Of a stretch of DNA of 64,000 nucleotides, positions 54,993 through 62,758 are shown in pieces. Position 1 is the first letter of the stretch, and every line of letters begins with the position of its first letter. The position numbers and the translations under genes are program-made. The notes under the pieces were generated by a model. The model ran no database searches, was not told the origin of the DNA, and saw nothing but the letters and a program-made list of their open reading frames with translations. Source of the DNA: Evansella sp. LMS18 (lineage in GTDB: Bacteria; Bacillota; Bacilli; Bacillales; Salisediminibacteriaceae); NCBI RefSeq assembly GCF_024362785.1, contig NZ_CP093301.1, forward strand, positions 4,588,001 to 4,652,000, read 5' to 3'.

Positions 54993-55283
54993 TTATTCTA
55001 TCGCTGCCAGTTCTTCATTCACCAGCAATTCAAGAAAATGTAAAACTTGTTCCTCACACTGCCCTCTTTCTACATCATATTCTTCCAGCATGGCATTAAC
55101 GACGTATTCAAGAGCGGCAGGCTGTTCAATCAGCTCCCAAATACGGCCACCGATTTCACCAAGATTATAGTACTTGCCCTTATTTATGCTTAACATTACT
55201 TTCTCGCCGTCCATATCACTGACAATATTGCCTGGCCTTTGGCTGATTACTGTATTTAAAGACATCTTTTGGCTTTTGATCAT
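54993..55283 (-). CDS. Lasso RRE protein (B1, PqqD-like)
   Basis: 96 aa; AAGGAGG before the ATG. Winged-helix leader-binding domain: NIVSDMDGEKVMLSINKGKYYNLGEIGGRIWELIEQP, then the C-terminal helix bundle. It recognises the leader (Trp-x-x-Pro-x-Leu in both precursors) and presents it to B2. It overlaps the kinase stop codon by four bases (ATGA). Confidence 0.93.
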   Translation of the reverse strand: MIKSQKMSLNTVISQRPGNIVSDMDGEKVMLSINKGKYYNLGEIGGRIWELIEQPAALEYVVNAMLEEYDVERGQCEEQVLHFLELLVNEELAAIE

Positions 55284-56209
55284 ACGATTACCTCCTTATT
55301 AATAGAAGAAAGGATAAGTGCAGTTAGCTCGTCTGCAGTAAAACGAGTCTTCGGTCGCTGCAACTGATACAGGTCCAGCTTATTAACCATGGCTGTACAT
55401 GTTCTAAAATGCCACTCCATCAATCCTGCAGGCTTAAGGAAAAAATTGCGGTACGTATGATAATACAGTTTATGCAGCCGCTCAAGCTGTTCGATAGGCC
55501 GGATGTCAACATCTTCCTTTTCTGTTATCACTAACTCAAATATCCCGGCAAGGGGAAGAGGTTTTGCTGCAAATTGAGCATGAACCGGGACAGCAAACTT
55601 TGTTTCCCGGTCAACAACCGGCCTGTAAGAGGAAGAATCCATGCCAAACTCGGTCAGGCTCTCCTGCCAGAGCTTTTGCTGTGGATAAGCAAGCACTGCC
55701 ATTGGTATATTATCTTCCGTTAAAGTAACTGGAATAACATCGTCACTAATAAGCCTGTAGCCTGTCTTTAAAAGCGCGGAAGCAGTTGTGGATTTTCCTG
55801 CTCCGGAATCCCCCACAATTGCATATGCTTTCCCATTGATTTCGAGTGCTGAGCCGTGTAAAGGGAGAATTCCTCTTTGCATTAATACGGCACCCATGCA
55901 CGTACCTAATAAATAGAGACGGAGCTGGTCCTCCTGAACTCCTTTAAATGGAGAAACGAAAATTTCTTTTCCTTTTTCGATTAAAAAAATCCCTACTTCC
56001 GGCAGATTAAATAAAATAAACTTGCTGGATATGAAGAATAAATCGTCAGGGCTGGAGTAAGTTTCCCATTTCTCATTTAAATCCTTAAAAGTGATTAACA
56101 CATCGGCTGTATTTTCCGCAAGATTTACAACGGGAAGTTCAGGAAAGGAAATTTCGCTAAAAACATTGAGGCCAAACGCTTTGTATAATGAGCTTGAAGA
56201 TGTTTTCAT
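55280..56209 (-). CDS. HPr-kinase-like lasso kinase (K protein)
   Basis: 309 aa; ATG with GGAGG five bases upstream chosen over a TTG at 56242. HPrK-type core: PLHGSAL (His118), Walker A GDSGAGKST (133-141) and SDDV (Asp156-157). In paeninodin-type systems this kinase phosphorylates the C-terminal Ser of the precursor; both precursors here end in Ser. Translationally coupled to B1. Confidence 0.9.
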   Translation of the reverse strand: MKTSSSSLYKAFGLNVFSEISFPELPVVNLAENTADVLITFKDLNEKWETYSSPDDLFFISSKFILFNLPEVGIFLIEKGKEIFVSPFKGVQEDQLRLYLLGTCMGAVLMQRGILPLHGSALEINGKAYAIVGDSGAGKSTTASALLKTGYRLISDDVIPVTLTEDNIPMAVLAYPQQKLWQESLTEFGMDSSSYRPVVDRETKFAVPVHAQFAAKPLPLAGIFELVITEKEDVDIRPIEQLERLHKLYYHTYRNFFLKPAGLMEWHFRTCTAMVNKLDLYQLQRPKTRFTADELTALILSSINKEVIV

Positions 56210-56244
56210 ATGTTCCTCCATCATCTCTCTGTTTATTAACAATT

Positions 56245-56271
56245 AGCCCTCATACTTGTGGTATAAGGGCT
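56245..56271 (-). terminator. Hairpin between precursor A2 and the kinase gene
   Basis: AGCCCTTATAC..GTATGAGGGCT, an 11-bp stem with one mismatch and a five-base loop, 33 bp after the A2 stop. A T-poor tail (AATTGTTAATA) suggests partial termination or mRNA stabilisation, giving more precursor than enzyme. Confidence 0.55.
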
Positions 56272-56303
56272 GAAAGAATAATTACTCAACCCGATAAAAT
56301 TAA

Positions 56304-56468
56304 TTAACTACCAACATTTTTCCTGCAACTAGCATTGGACTGACCATCATGCGTTTCACTTTTTCCTTCTGAAGCGTCAAAACAGTCAGGGTTCGCATTC
56401 CCAGGGCCATTCATTGTCATGCTTACGTTAAGTACTTCAAGTGATGGATTATTCCATTTCTTTTTCAT
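56304..56468 (-). CDS. Lasso-peptide precursor A2
   Basis: 54 codons. The ATG overlaps the stop of cyclase C2 (ATGA). Leader residues 1-19 have Lys2-4, Trp5, Pro8, Leu10, Glu11-Val12-Leu13 and end Thr18-Met19, with Thr at the required -2 position. The core starts Asn20-Gly21-Pro22-Gly23 and has Asp28 as core residue 9, so the ring would be nine residues as in paeninodin (which also has Gly-Pro-Gly here and Pro8-Asp9). If cut after Asn20, Gly1-Asp8 would close an eight-residue ring. The core is long (34-35 residues), has Cys at core 10 and 29 and ends in Gly-Ser. Confidence 0.88.
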   Translation of the reverse strand: MKKKWNNPSLEVLNVSMTMNGPGNANPDCFDASEGKSETHDGQSNASCRKNVGS

Positions 56469-58411
56469 CTTTTCTCACCTCCTTTCAAGAATTTGTATAC
56501 TATTAAACTTCTGGTAAGGATTTTAAAATTATAATCAAATATATACTCATTTTTTGGTGGGTTATCAAACTTTTCGATTGCAGAGTCAATTACATTCATG
56601 TCAAGAATATCAGCAGCCATCGAATCCGACTGAAGACTCTTTAATTCATCAATAAATTCTCCCCATCTTCTTTTCATTCGGTGAATTGTGTCTGCTCCCT
56701 GCATTCCCCTGTATTTCCTGTTCAGTCTGACAGAATCGGGAAGTATTCCTTTTGTAGCTCTTCGGATCAGAGACCTTTCCATTCCTGCCTTTACGTATTG
56801 CTCTTCTGGAATGGATAAACAATACTGGATGACTCTGATATCATTTGTCGGGTCTCTGTTCCATAGTCCATATCGTAAGGAAAGCTTTGTATCTGCCGTT
56901 CCGCTTTTATTCCAAGGATATAGGCTTTGATAATATTGCCTTCGGTAATGATCTGGGTCATTAACAGCCTCGCCTTTATAATCCATTCCGTAATGTTCAA
57001 GTTTTTCAAACACCTTTGTCTTTTTTGCGAGACCGGGTTTAATAAATACAGTATAAGGATTGTCACTGCCTTTATTAGCTGCAGACATGAAGGCCTTTTT
57101 AGCTAAAAAAGGGAGTACCACCTTTTTACCGGTGTTGTGAAATGTACAATAAGCATCAACTTCCTGGTACAATTTGAGCCACCTTAATCGCCTTAAAAGG
57201 GAAATATAATAGTTATATGTTAATTTATAGGAGCCCCAGGATATGGAATGGTTTCCTCTTGCTCCATTTAACATTACCTTTATCCCGTCTTTTTCGGCTT
57301 CTTCATTGATCCCTTTTAACCAGTAGGTGTTCTCAAAAAATTTATATGGCATTTCCATCACTTGTAGGAAGTCATCAACTTCTGTGTATGGATCTTTTCC
57401 ACAGAAATTCAGATATTTATCTTTGACATTTCCGGTATGTTTAACTGTTTCCTTTATAAACGGCCGTTCATCGGGCAGGTAATATGCTTCTGTAAAATCT
57501 TCAAAATCATCTTCCGGTATATAACTGTAAGTATGCAATTGTTTGTTTTGAAGTTTCAGTTCACTTGCTGCAAAACCGACTACTGTTCCGGAATCAAGTC
57601 CACCGCTAAGATGGGAACCGACCTTTCCGTGTGTCCGCATTCTGTCGTTTACCGCTCTTTGAAAGACCTCCCGAAAACCTTCTTCATAATCACTGTCGGA
57701 TGAAAGAAACAGTTTCCCCGCAGAACCAGCTGTAACATATCTTTTCAATGAAACATTGGACTTACTGACAGTAATACTGTGAGAAGGCGGGAGCTGCAAT
57801 ATTTCCTTATAAGGTGTGGCATTCATATCCACTGCTTCAACCGGTCCGGGGATGGCAAGAAACTCAGCCAGCCAGTCTTCGTTTATGTTTCTTGTTATAA
57901 AAGGTAATGAAAGTAACGGTTCAATCAATGTGGAAAATACAAACTTATCTCCGCTGGCGTGATAATAAAGCGTCCTGCTGCCTGAAAAATCCCTTGCTGC
58001 GAAAATCTTTTTATTTTTCTCATCCCATATTGCAAAGGCTAAGTCACCAATCAAATGTTTAGGACATTCTTCGCCAAATTTACTATAAGCCAGTAAAATA
58101 AGCTGGCTGTCCGACATAGTATTTAATAGTGATTTATCTTTGATGTTTAACTTTTCAATTACCTCTTGCCGGTTATCTATTATTGCATCTGCGGTAATGG
58201 CCAGCTGCTTTTCATAGTCAAAGCATGGTAATTGTTCGTTGATTGATTCAGGAGTTATCCACTGAGCGTGGCACCCAAGGAACGCTTTTTCCTTATGCCA
58301 CGTATCAACCGAATCAGCCGGAAAACGCTTAAAGCCGCTCATTAATATGTTCGAATGTTCAATTGAAATCGGGTTATCATTAAAATGAACAAGGCCGGTG
58401 ATCGCGCTCAT
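56465..58411 (-). CDS. Lasso cyclase C2 (asparagine-synthetase-like)
   Basis: 648 aa; AGGAGG before the ATG. AsnB fold: N-terminal domain starts MSAITGLVHF with Ser in place of the glutaminase Cys2, as in lasso cyclases, and has FAARDFSGSRTLYY. Synthetase domain has the ATP loop SHLSGGLDSGTV. It should adenylate the Asp side chain of A2 and form the isopeptide with the N-terminus. Ends in ATGA overlap with A2; own promoter upstream. Confidence 0.93.
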   Translation of the reverse strand: MSAITGLVHFNDNPISIEHSNILMSGFKRFPADSVDTWHKEKAFLGCHAQWITPESINEQLPCFDYEKQLAITADAIIDNRQEVIEKLNIKDKSLLNTMSDSQLILLAYSKFGEECPKHLIGDLAFAIWDEKNKKIFAARDFSGSRTLYYHASGDKFVFSTLIEPLLSLPFITRNINEDWLAEFLAIPGPVEAVDMNATPYKEILQLPPSHSITVSKSNVSLKRYVTAGSAGKLFLSSDSDYEEGFREVFQRAVNDRMRTHGKVGSHLSGGLDSGTVVGFAASELKLQNKQLHTYSYIPEDDFEDFTEAYYLPDERPFIKETVKHTGNVKDKYLNFCGKDPYTEVDDFLQVMEMPYKFFENTYWLKGINEEAEKDGIKVMLNGARGNHSISWGSYKLTYNYYISLLRRLRWLKLYQEVDAYCTFHNTGKKVVLPFLAKKAFMSAANKGSDNPYTVFIKPGLAKKTKVFEKLEHYGMDYKGEAVNDPDHYRRQYYQSLYPWNKSGTADTKLSLRYGLWNRDPTNDIRVIQYCLSIPEEQYVKAGMERSLIRRATKGILPDSVRLNRKYRGMQGADTIHRMKRRWGEFIDELKSLQSDSMAADILDMNVIDSAIEKFDNPPKNEYIFDYNFKILTRSLIVYKFLKGGEKR

Positions 58412-58493
58412 GTTATCCTCCTATAAGTAAATAAAATCAAAGCTATTCTTTATCAAGTTCTCCTTATTCGTTATATAGAACATCCATAAAATA

Positions 58494-58522
58494 AAAATAC
58501 CACCTTTATGTATTAGTGTCAA
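58494..58522 (-). promoter_or_regulatory. Sigma-A-type promoter for the C2-A2-K-B1-B2-N-D unit
   Basis: On the minus strand: TTGACA (58522-58517), 17-bp spacer, TATTTT (58499-58494). The -35 is perfect and the spacing ideal. It lies between the terminator after A1 and the start of C2, about 83 bp before the ATG. Confidence 0.7.
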
Positions 58523-58605
58523 TTAGTAAAAAGTTTAAATTATTCGATAATAAATGATAAAAAGTACTGTTGTTTCTTGGACGTTGTAATCATGCAGGAA
58601 ATAAT

Positions 58606-58632
58606 AAAAAGCCCTCCGGAAAAGGGCTTTTT
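58606..58632 (-). terminator. Terminator after precursor A1
   Basis: AAAAAGCCCTTTTCCGGAGGGCTTTTT on the minus strand, a stem of nine or more pairs with a T tract, 30 bp after the A1 stop. It makes C1-A1 a transcription unit of its own. Confidence 0.9.
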
Positions 58633-58661
58633 ATGTATTAGTGGAAAACAAAATTCCTAAA

Positions 58662-58805
58662 CTAACTGTCCTCTCCCCATGTCAAATCACTAAACCTCGT
58701 CCCTGCTGGGAAGCTGTCATCAATGAAATCTCCTGGTTTCGTATTTGCCATCGTCATCCCAACGTCCAGTACTTCGAGATTTGGTTTCTCCCATTCCTTT
58801 TTCAT
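58662..58805 (-). CDS. Lasso-peptide precursor A1
   Basis: 47 codons, 14 bp after the C1 stop, GGGAGGTG upstream. Leader residues 1-19 match A2 in Lys2-Lys3, Trp5, Pro8, Leu10-Glu-Val-Leu13 and Met17-Thr18-Met19, with Thr at -2. The core is residues 20-47 (28 aa) beginning Ala-Asn-Thr-Lys-Pro-Gly-Asp. The only Asp/Glu at core 7-9 is Asp7, so a seven-residue ring is predicted; the next acids are at 10 and 11. Tail has Phe, Arg, Phe and Trp candidates for plugs and ends Glu-Asp-Ser. Confidence 0.88.
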   Translation of the reverse strand: MKKEWEKPNLEVLDVGMTMANTKPGDFIDDSFPAGTRFSDLTWGEDS

Positions 58806-58819
58806 GCATTCACCTCCCT

Positions 58820-60757
58820 TCAAGTAAATTTCTTTAAGAATCTGTGAACAACCACACTGCGCATTAAAAATCTGCAGTCTGGATTGACAGCATTCTCGGA
58901 TTTTGGTGTATCAGAAGTATTGTTTATTGCCTCCCTTAATCTTTTCGTGTTGATAAATTCTTTTGTTAATGGATCTGACACAATTCTCCTCGCTTCAAAT
59001 AAAAGTGCCTGCCATTCGCCCTTCATTCTGTGCACCCAGTCAGCTCCCTGGACACCTCGTATTCTTTGATTGAGTCGAATTTCGTCAGGCAGCAAATCCT
59101 TTGCAGCTCTTCGGATAAGGGCTCTGTCCATCCCATTTTGGACATATTGATTTTCAGGTAGTGACAAACAAAACTTTACTACCCGAAGATCATTTGTAGG
59201 GTCTCTTTTCCACAGCTTATGTTGGAGCGACAGCTTTGAAGAAACTGTGCTGCTTGCATTCCAATGGAACACCTCTTCAAAATGGTTTCTTTTATGCCTG
59301 TATATATCCTGGCTAGCGAACCAGCCAGTTTCGTCTAAACCATAATCCTTTAACTTTTCGTAAATATTCGTTCTGGCTGCAAAGGCAGGGTTTATTAATG
59401 AGGGAAGCGGACTCTCAGCTTTCCCGGATAAACCGTGAAATGATGGCAAAGCTAGTTTTACTATCGATGGTACTCGCCTGAGCCTGGCACCGCCTGCTAT
59501 TTTTGAATACTGATCAAGCTCCTGGAAAAGCTTTATCCATCTAAGCCTCTTTAACAGAACGGCATAAAAATCAGGTGCAGATCCCCAGGATACAGTTAAA
59601 TTACCCCTCCCGCCGTTTAGAAGGACACCTGCCCCTTCATTATGTGCGGCTTCAAAGATTCCTTTTATCCAGAAGGAGTTCTCAAAAAACTTATATGGCA
59701 TTTCAAGGGTTTCCAAAAACTCATCGATAACTGAATAGGGATCCTCGCCTTCAAAGTCTGAAATATGAGCGTTTACACCTCCTATGTATGATGCTGTTTT
59801 TTTAATAAATTCCGTTTCATCAGGCATTAAGTTTCCGGGCGTATAATCTTCAAAATCTGCCGGCGGAACATAACTGAATGTATACAACTGCCTATTCTGC
59901 TTTTTTAACAGTTTTGCCGCATAACTTGCTGTAATACCAGAATCAAGCCCCCCGCTAAGCTGTGCCCCAACATGTTTATGGGTTCTCAGCCTGGATTTTA
60001 CTGCTTTACTGAAAACTTCATGAAAGGCTTCAATATAGTCACCATCTGACTTTAATTTCAGCTTTTTACCCGTCCGCAAGCTGCAGTATTTCTTCATTTT
60101 TATACTTCCTTTATGAACAGTTATGCTGTGGGCAGGCGGGACCTGATAAATACTCTTATACGGAGTGAGGGAGGCATCAACTGTATCAATCACTGTTGTT
60201 ATGGCTAAAAATTCAGCCAGCCATTGTTCATTAAGTTCTATTTTAATATACGGAAGACCCAGTATAGGCCTTATCGTTGTGCAAAAAGAGAATTGATGAT
60301 TAGCGTAGTTATAGTAAAGCGTCCGGCTTCCGGAAAAGTCCCTTGCTCCAAACAGTTTTTGCTCTCTTTCATCCCAAACTATAAATGCAAAATCACCGAC
60401 CAGATATTCAGGAACTGTTTCACCCCATTTTTCGAAGCCTAATAAAATGAGCTCTGTATCTGAGGTCTCATCCCGGCTTCTTAATGGAATTTGCAATCTG
60501 TTAAAGAGCTCTTCCCGATTATCAATAATAGCATCGGCAGTAACAGCTAACTTCCGTTGAGGATCATAATGCGGGTCCTGCTCGCCAATAGATTCGGGTG
60601 TAATCCATTGTCTGATACTCCCCAAGAACATATTATTCTTGTGCCAAGACTGAATATCATCTACCTGGTAACTCTGTAAGCCATTTAACAATATGCTTGT
60701 ATACTCGGGGTTAATATAAGACTCGTCCTCCCGAAAAATGCCAGCAATCGCACTCAT
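58820..60757 (-). CDS. Lasso cyclase C1 (asparagine-synthetase-like)
   Basis: 645 aa; GGGAGG before the ATG. Paralogue of C2 over the full length: MSAIAGIF start with Ser instead of Cys2, FGARDFSGSRTLYYN, AQLSGGLDSGITAS, and a shared LEMPYKFFENSFWIKGI. It precedes A1, so each precursor is paired with its own cyclase. Ring closure on A1 is the expected job. Confidence 0.92.
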   Translation of the reverse strand: MSAIAGIFREDESYINPEYTSILLNGLQSYQVDDIQSWHKNNMFLGSIRQWITPESIGEQDPHYDPQRKLAVTADAIIDNREELFNRLQIPLRSRDETSDTELILLGFEKWGETVPEYLVGDFAFIVWDEREQKLFGARDFSGSRTLYYNYANHQFSFCTTIRPILGLPYIKIELNEQWLAEFLAITTVIDTVDASLTPYKSIYQVPPAHSITVHKGSIKMKKYCSLRTGKKLKLKSDGDYIEAFHEVFSKAVKSRLRTHKHVGAQLSGGLDSGITASYAAKLLKKQNRQLYTFSYVPPADFEDYTPGNLMPDETEFIKKTASYIGGVNAHISDFEGEDPYSVIDEFLETLEMPYKFFENSFWIKGIFEAAHNEGAGVLLNGGRGNLTVSWGSAPDFYAVLLKRLRWIKLFQELDQYSKIAGGARLRRVPSIVKLALPSFHGLSGKAESPLPSLINPAFAARTNIYEKLKDYGLDETGWFASQDIYRHKRNHFEEVFHWNASSTVSSKLSLQHKLWKRDPTNDLRVVKFCLSLPENQYVQNGMDRALIRRAAKDLLPDEIRLNQRIRGVQGADWVHRMKGEWQALLFEARRIVSDPLTKEFINTKRLREAINNTSDTPKSENAVNPDCRFLMRSVVVHRFLKKFT

Positions 60758-60793
60758 AATTTCCTCCCTGCCTTACAATAAAATAAAAACAAA

Positions 60794-60821
60794 GACTCTG
60801 TCCCATCGCTGGAATAGAGTC
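60794..60821 (-). terminator. Hairpin between the SAF-domain dehydrogenase and C1 genes
   Basis: Stem GACTCT/AGAGTC with inner TCC/GGA pairs, followed on the minus strand by TTTGTTTTTATTTT. Likely terminator of the upstream gene; the C1 promoter was not found with confidence. Confidence 0.65.
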
Positions 60822-60846
60822 GTTGGTATAACAATATATCAATTTA

Positions 60847-62001
60847 TTAACTGACTGGCTGCCGGTTAATAGTTTCCAGACAAGCGATCAAAGCAAGGCT
60901 TTCCGGAATTTCTACATCGTCAAAAGTGATTATTTCCCCTTCTTCGACTTGTCTCTTCATAACGGCATTAACAAGTATGCCAATAGGTACATGGTTGTTA
61001 TCTGTCGTTAATTTAACTGCTTCCCCTCTTACCTGGAAGCTCCCTATCCCCTTTTTAATCTCCTCTCCAGGTTTTAGCGTTCTTTTAGCAATTGCGGCGA
61101 CACTGACAGAAGGATTTTCTCCATTATTTAAAAGTACTCCTCCTCCGTTAATGACTCTTCTAATCGTTTTCACCACTTCTAAATGGCAAAAATGGTAGTT
61201 TTGTAAGATTGTATAGTATGGACCTTCTCCCATTTTAAAGTAACGCAATGCATCCTTCTGCCTTGGTTCATGCGTAGCTGTTATAAATACACCTGGCGGG
61301 GCTTTTGGTGCAACTACATATTCACAAATAGGATAACCTAAACGGGCTGCCTCTTCGGCCAATTCTTCCCCAATTGCGTTTAAATCGTCAGAGCTGGGGG
61401 ATAAAAGACCATCGACAGCGATTCCAGCTCCCAGACCATTGGCAACTAATGCCTGCTCTATTTGTACTTTAGTTCCATCTGTAAAAGAAGTAGTCATATC
61501 GATCCGTAATCCATTTTTATTGGACCAAAATTCCATGTCTTCCTGTGTAGGGTCCAGGTTAAGAAAGCCTTTTATATTTCCATAAACTAATGGTTTAAAG
61601 CCCATTTGAATAACATTTTCGTGTAAAGTGGCCAAACAGCCTGGCTGATCCCCTTCAGCCTCAGTGATAAACCCTCTTTTAGCAAAATAAGAACCTGTGG
61701 TGACTTGCAGCTCGGCATTCATAGTAACAACAGGCAAGGATGCTTTTATTGCTCTGTCGATTACCTCCGTTCCATATAAAACGTCACCGCTGCATTCGAC
61801 AATCAAATCGCAGCTTGCAATAAACTCCTCTATGGAATTTGTCAGAACTTCTGAAAAAGGATAATCATTCATAGTATTAATATCCCGGCGGGTTAGTACT
61901 TTAGCCAGTTCTAAATCTGCTTGCTTTACCACTTCGACTGCTATGCCTTTACCGATTAAACCAGTTCCTGCAATACCCACTCTGGTAATTTTTTGGTTCA
62001 T
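60847..62001 (-). CDS. Homoserine-dehydrogenase-like NAD(P) oxidoreductase with C-terminal SAF domain
   Basis: 384 aa; AGGAGG before the ATG. N-terminal Rossmann motif GIAGTGLIGKGIA, then LIVECSGDVLYG; C-terminal SAF domain (LKPGEEIKKGIGSF, VEEGEIITFDDVEIPES). Proteins of this design are found in polysaccharide clusters, where they may act on an activated sugar or amino acid derivative. It lies between the lasso locus and the rfb genes; the rfb side is more likely its home. Confidence 0.75.
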   Translation of the reverse strand: MNQKITRVGIAGTGLIGKGIAVEVVKQADLELAKVLTRRDINTMNDYPFSEVLTNSIEEFIASCDLIVECSGDVLYGTEVIDRAIKASLPVVTMNAELQVTTGSYFAKRGFITEAEGDQPGCLATLHENVIQMGFKPLVYGNIKGFLNLDPTQEDMEFWSNKNGLRIDMTTSFTDGTKVQIEQALVANGLGAGIAVDGLLSPSSDDLNAIGEELAEEAARLGYPICEYVVAPKAPPGVFITATHEPRQKDALRYFKMGEGPYYTILQNYHFCHLEVVKTIRRVINGGGVLLNNGENPSVSVAAIAKRTLKPGEEIKKGIGSFQVRGEAVKLTTDNNHVPIGILVNAVMKRQVEEGEIITFDDVEIPESLALIACLETINRQPVS

Positions 62002-62180
62002 CTGTTAAACCTCCTGGTTAAAGTTTATTCTCAATATAAAAGTACAAGATAAAAAAATAGACTTATTTGCTTTAATGAAACAAGGCCGTCTGATTCCTCA
62101 TTATAATTTTTGCAACCGAACTCATTATTTCTTCCATATAAAAGCTTCTTCTGATCTAATAAATACAATAAATATATTTA

Positions 62181-62729
62181 CTATATTTGAAAGACCTCTG
62201 CACTGCTAAGAGCATGGTGATTCTTGTCTTTTTCTGATAAAACCGGATCTGTCGTCGGCCAGGTAATCCCAATTTTTGGATCATTCCACATAATTCCCCT
62301 GTCTAACTCTGGGGAGTAGTATTCATCAACCTTATAAACAACCTCGGTATTTGGTTCAAGAGTACAGAAACCGTGAGCAAATCCTTTAGGTACGAGTAGC
62401 TGCTTCTTATTATTTTCGCTTAGTTCAATACCAAACCACCTGCCAAAGTCAGGAGATTCTCTTCTAATATCAACTACTACATCAAAAACCGCTCCCTTTA
62501 TTACCCTGACTAATTTACCCTGGGACATGGGTTTTAACTGGTAATGCAAACCACGGATTGTTCCTCTCTCAACAGATAAAGAATGGTTATCCTGTACAAA
62601 AGTATTTTCTATTCCATAGTTTTTTAATCCCATGTAATTGTAAGTTTCCATAAAAAAACCCCGTTCGTCCTGAAAGACACTCGGCGTTATCACTTTAACT
62701 TCTTCAAATATTGTATTAGTAACGTTCAA
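62181..62729 (-). CDS. rfbC: dTDP-4-dehydrorhamnose 3,5-epimerase
   Basis: 182 aa from a TTG with AGGTGA six bases upstream (a GTG at 62744 would add five residues). Cupin epimerase with GFFMETYN, the catalytic-His segment RGLHYQ, and VPKGFAHGFCTLE. Third enzyme of dTDP-L-rhamnose synthesis. It follows rfbB by 29 bp. Confidence 0.95.
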   Translation of the reverse strand: MNVTNTIFEEVKVITPSVFQDERGFFMETYNYMGLKNYGIENTFVQDNHSLSVERGTIRGLHYQLKPMSQGKLVRVIKGAVFDVVVDIRRESPDFGRWFGIELSENNKKQLLVPKGFAHGFCTLEPNTEVVYKVDEYYSPELDRGIMWNDPKIGITWPTTDPVLSEKDKNHHALSSAEVFQI

Positions 62730-62758
62730 ATTAATCACCTTCACAATTTTCGTATTTT

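Noticed and set aside
60847-62001. Lasso tailoring enzyme
   Set aside because: A terminator-like hairpin separates it from C1 and its domain type belongs with polysaccharide or amino-acid metabolism.
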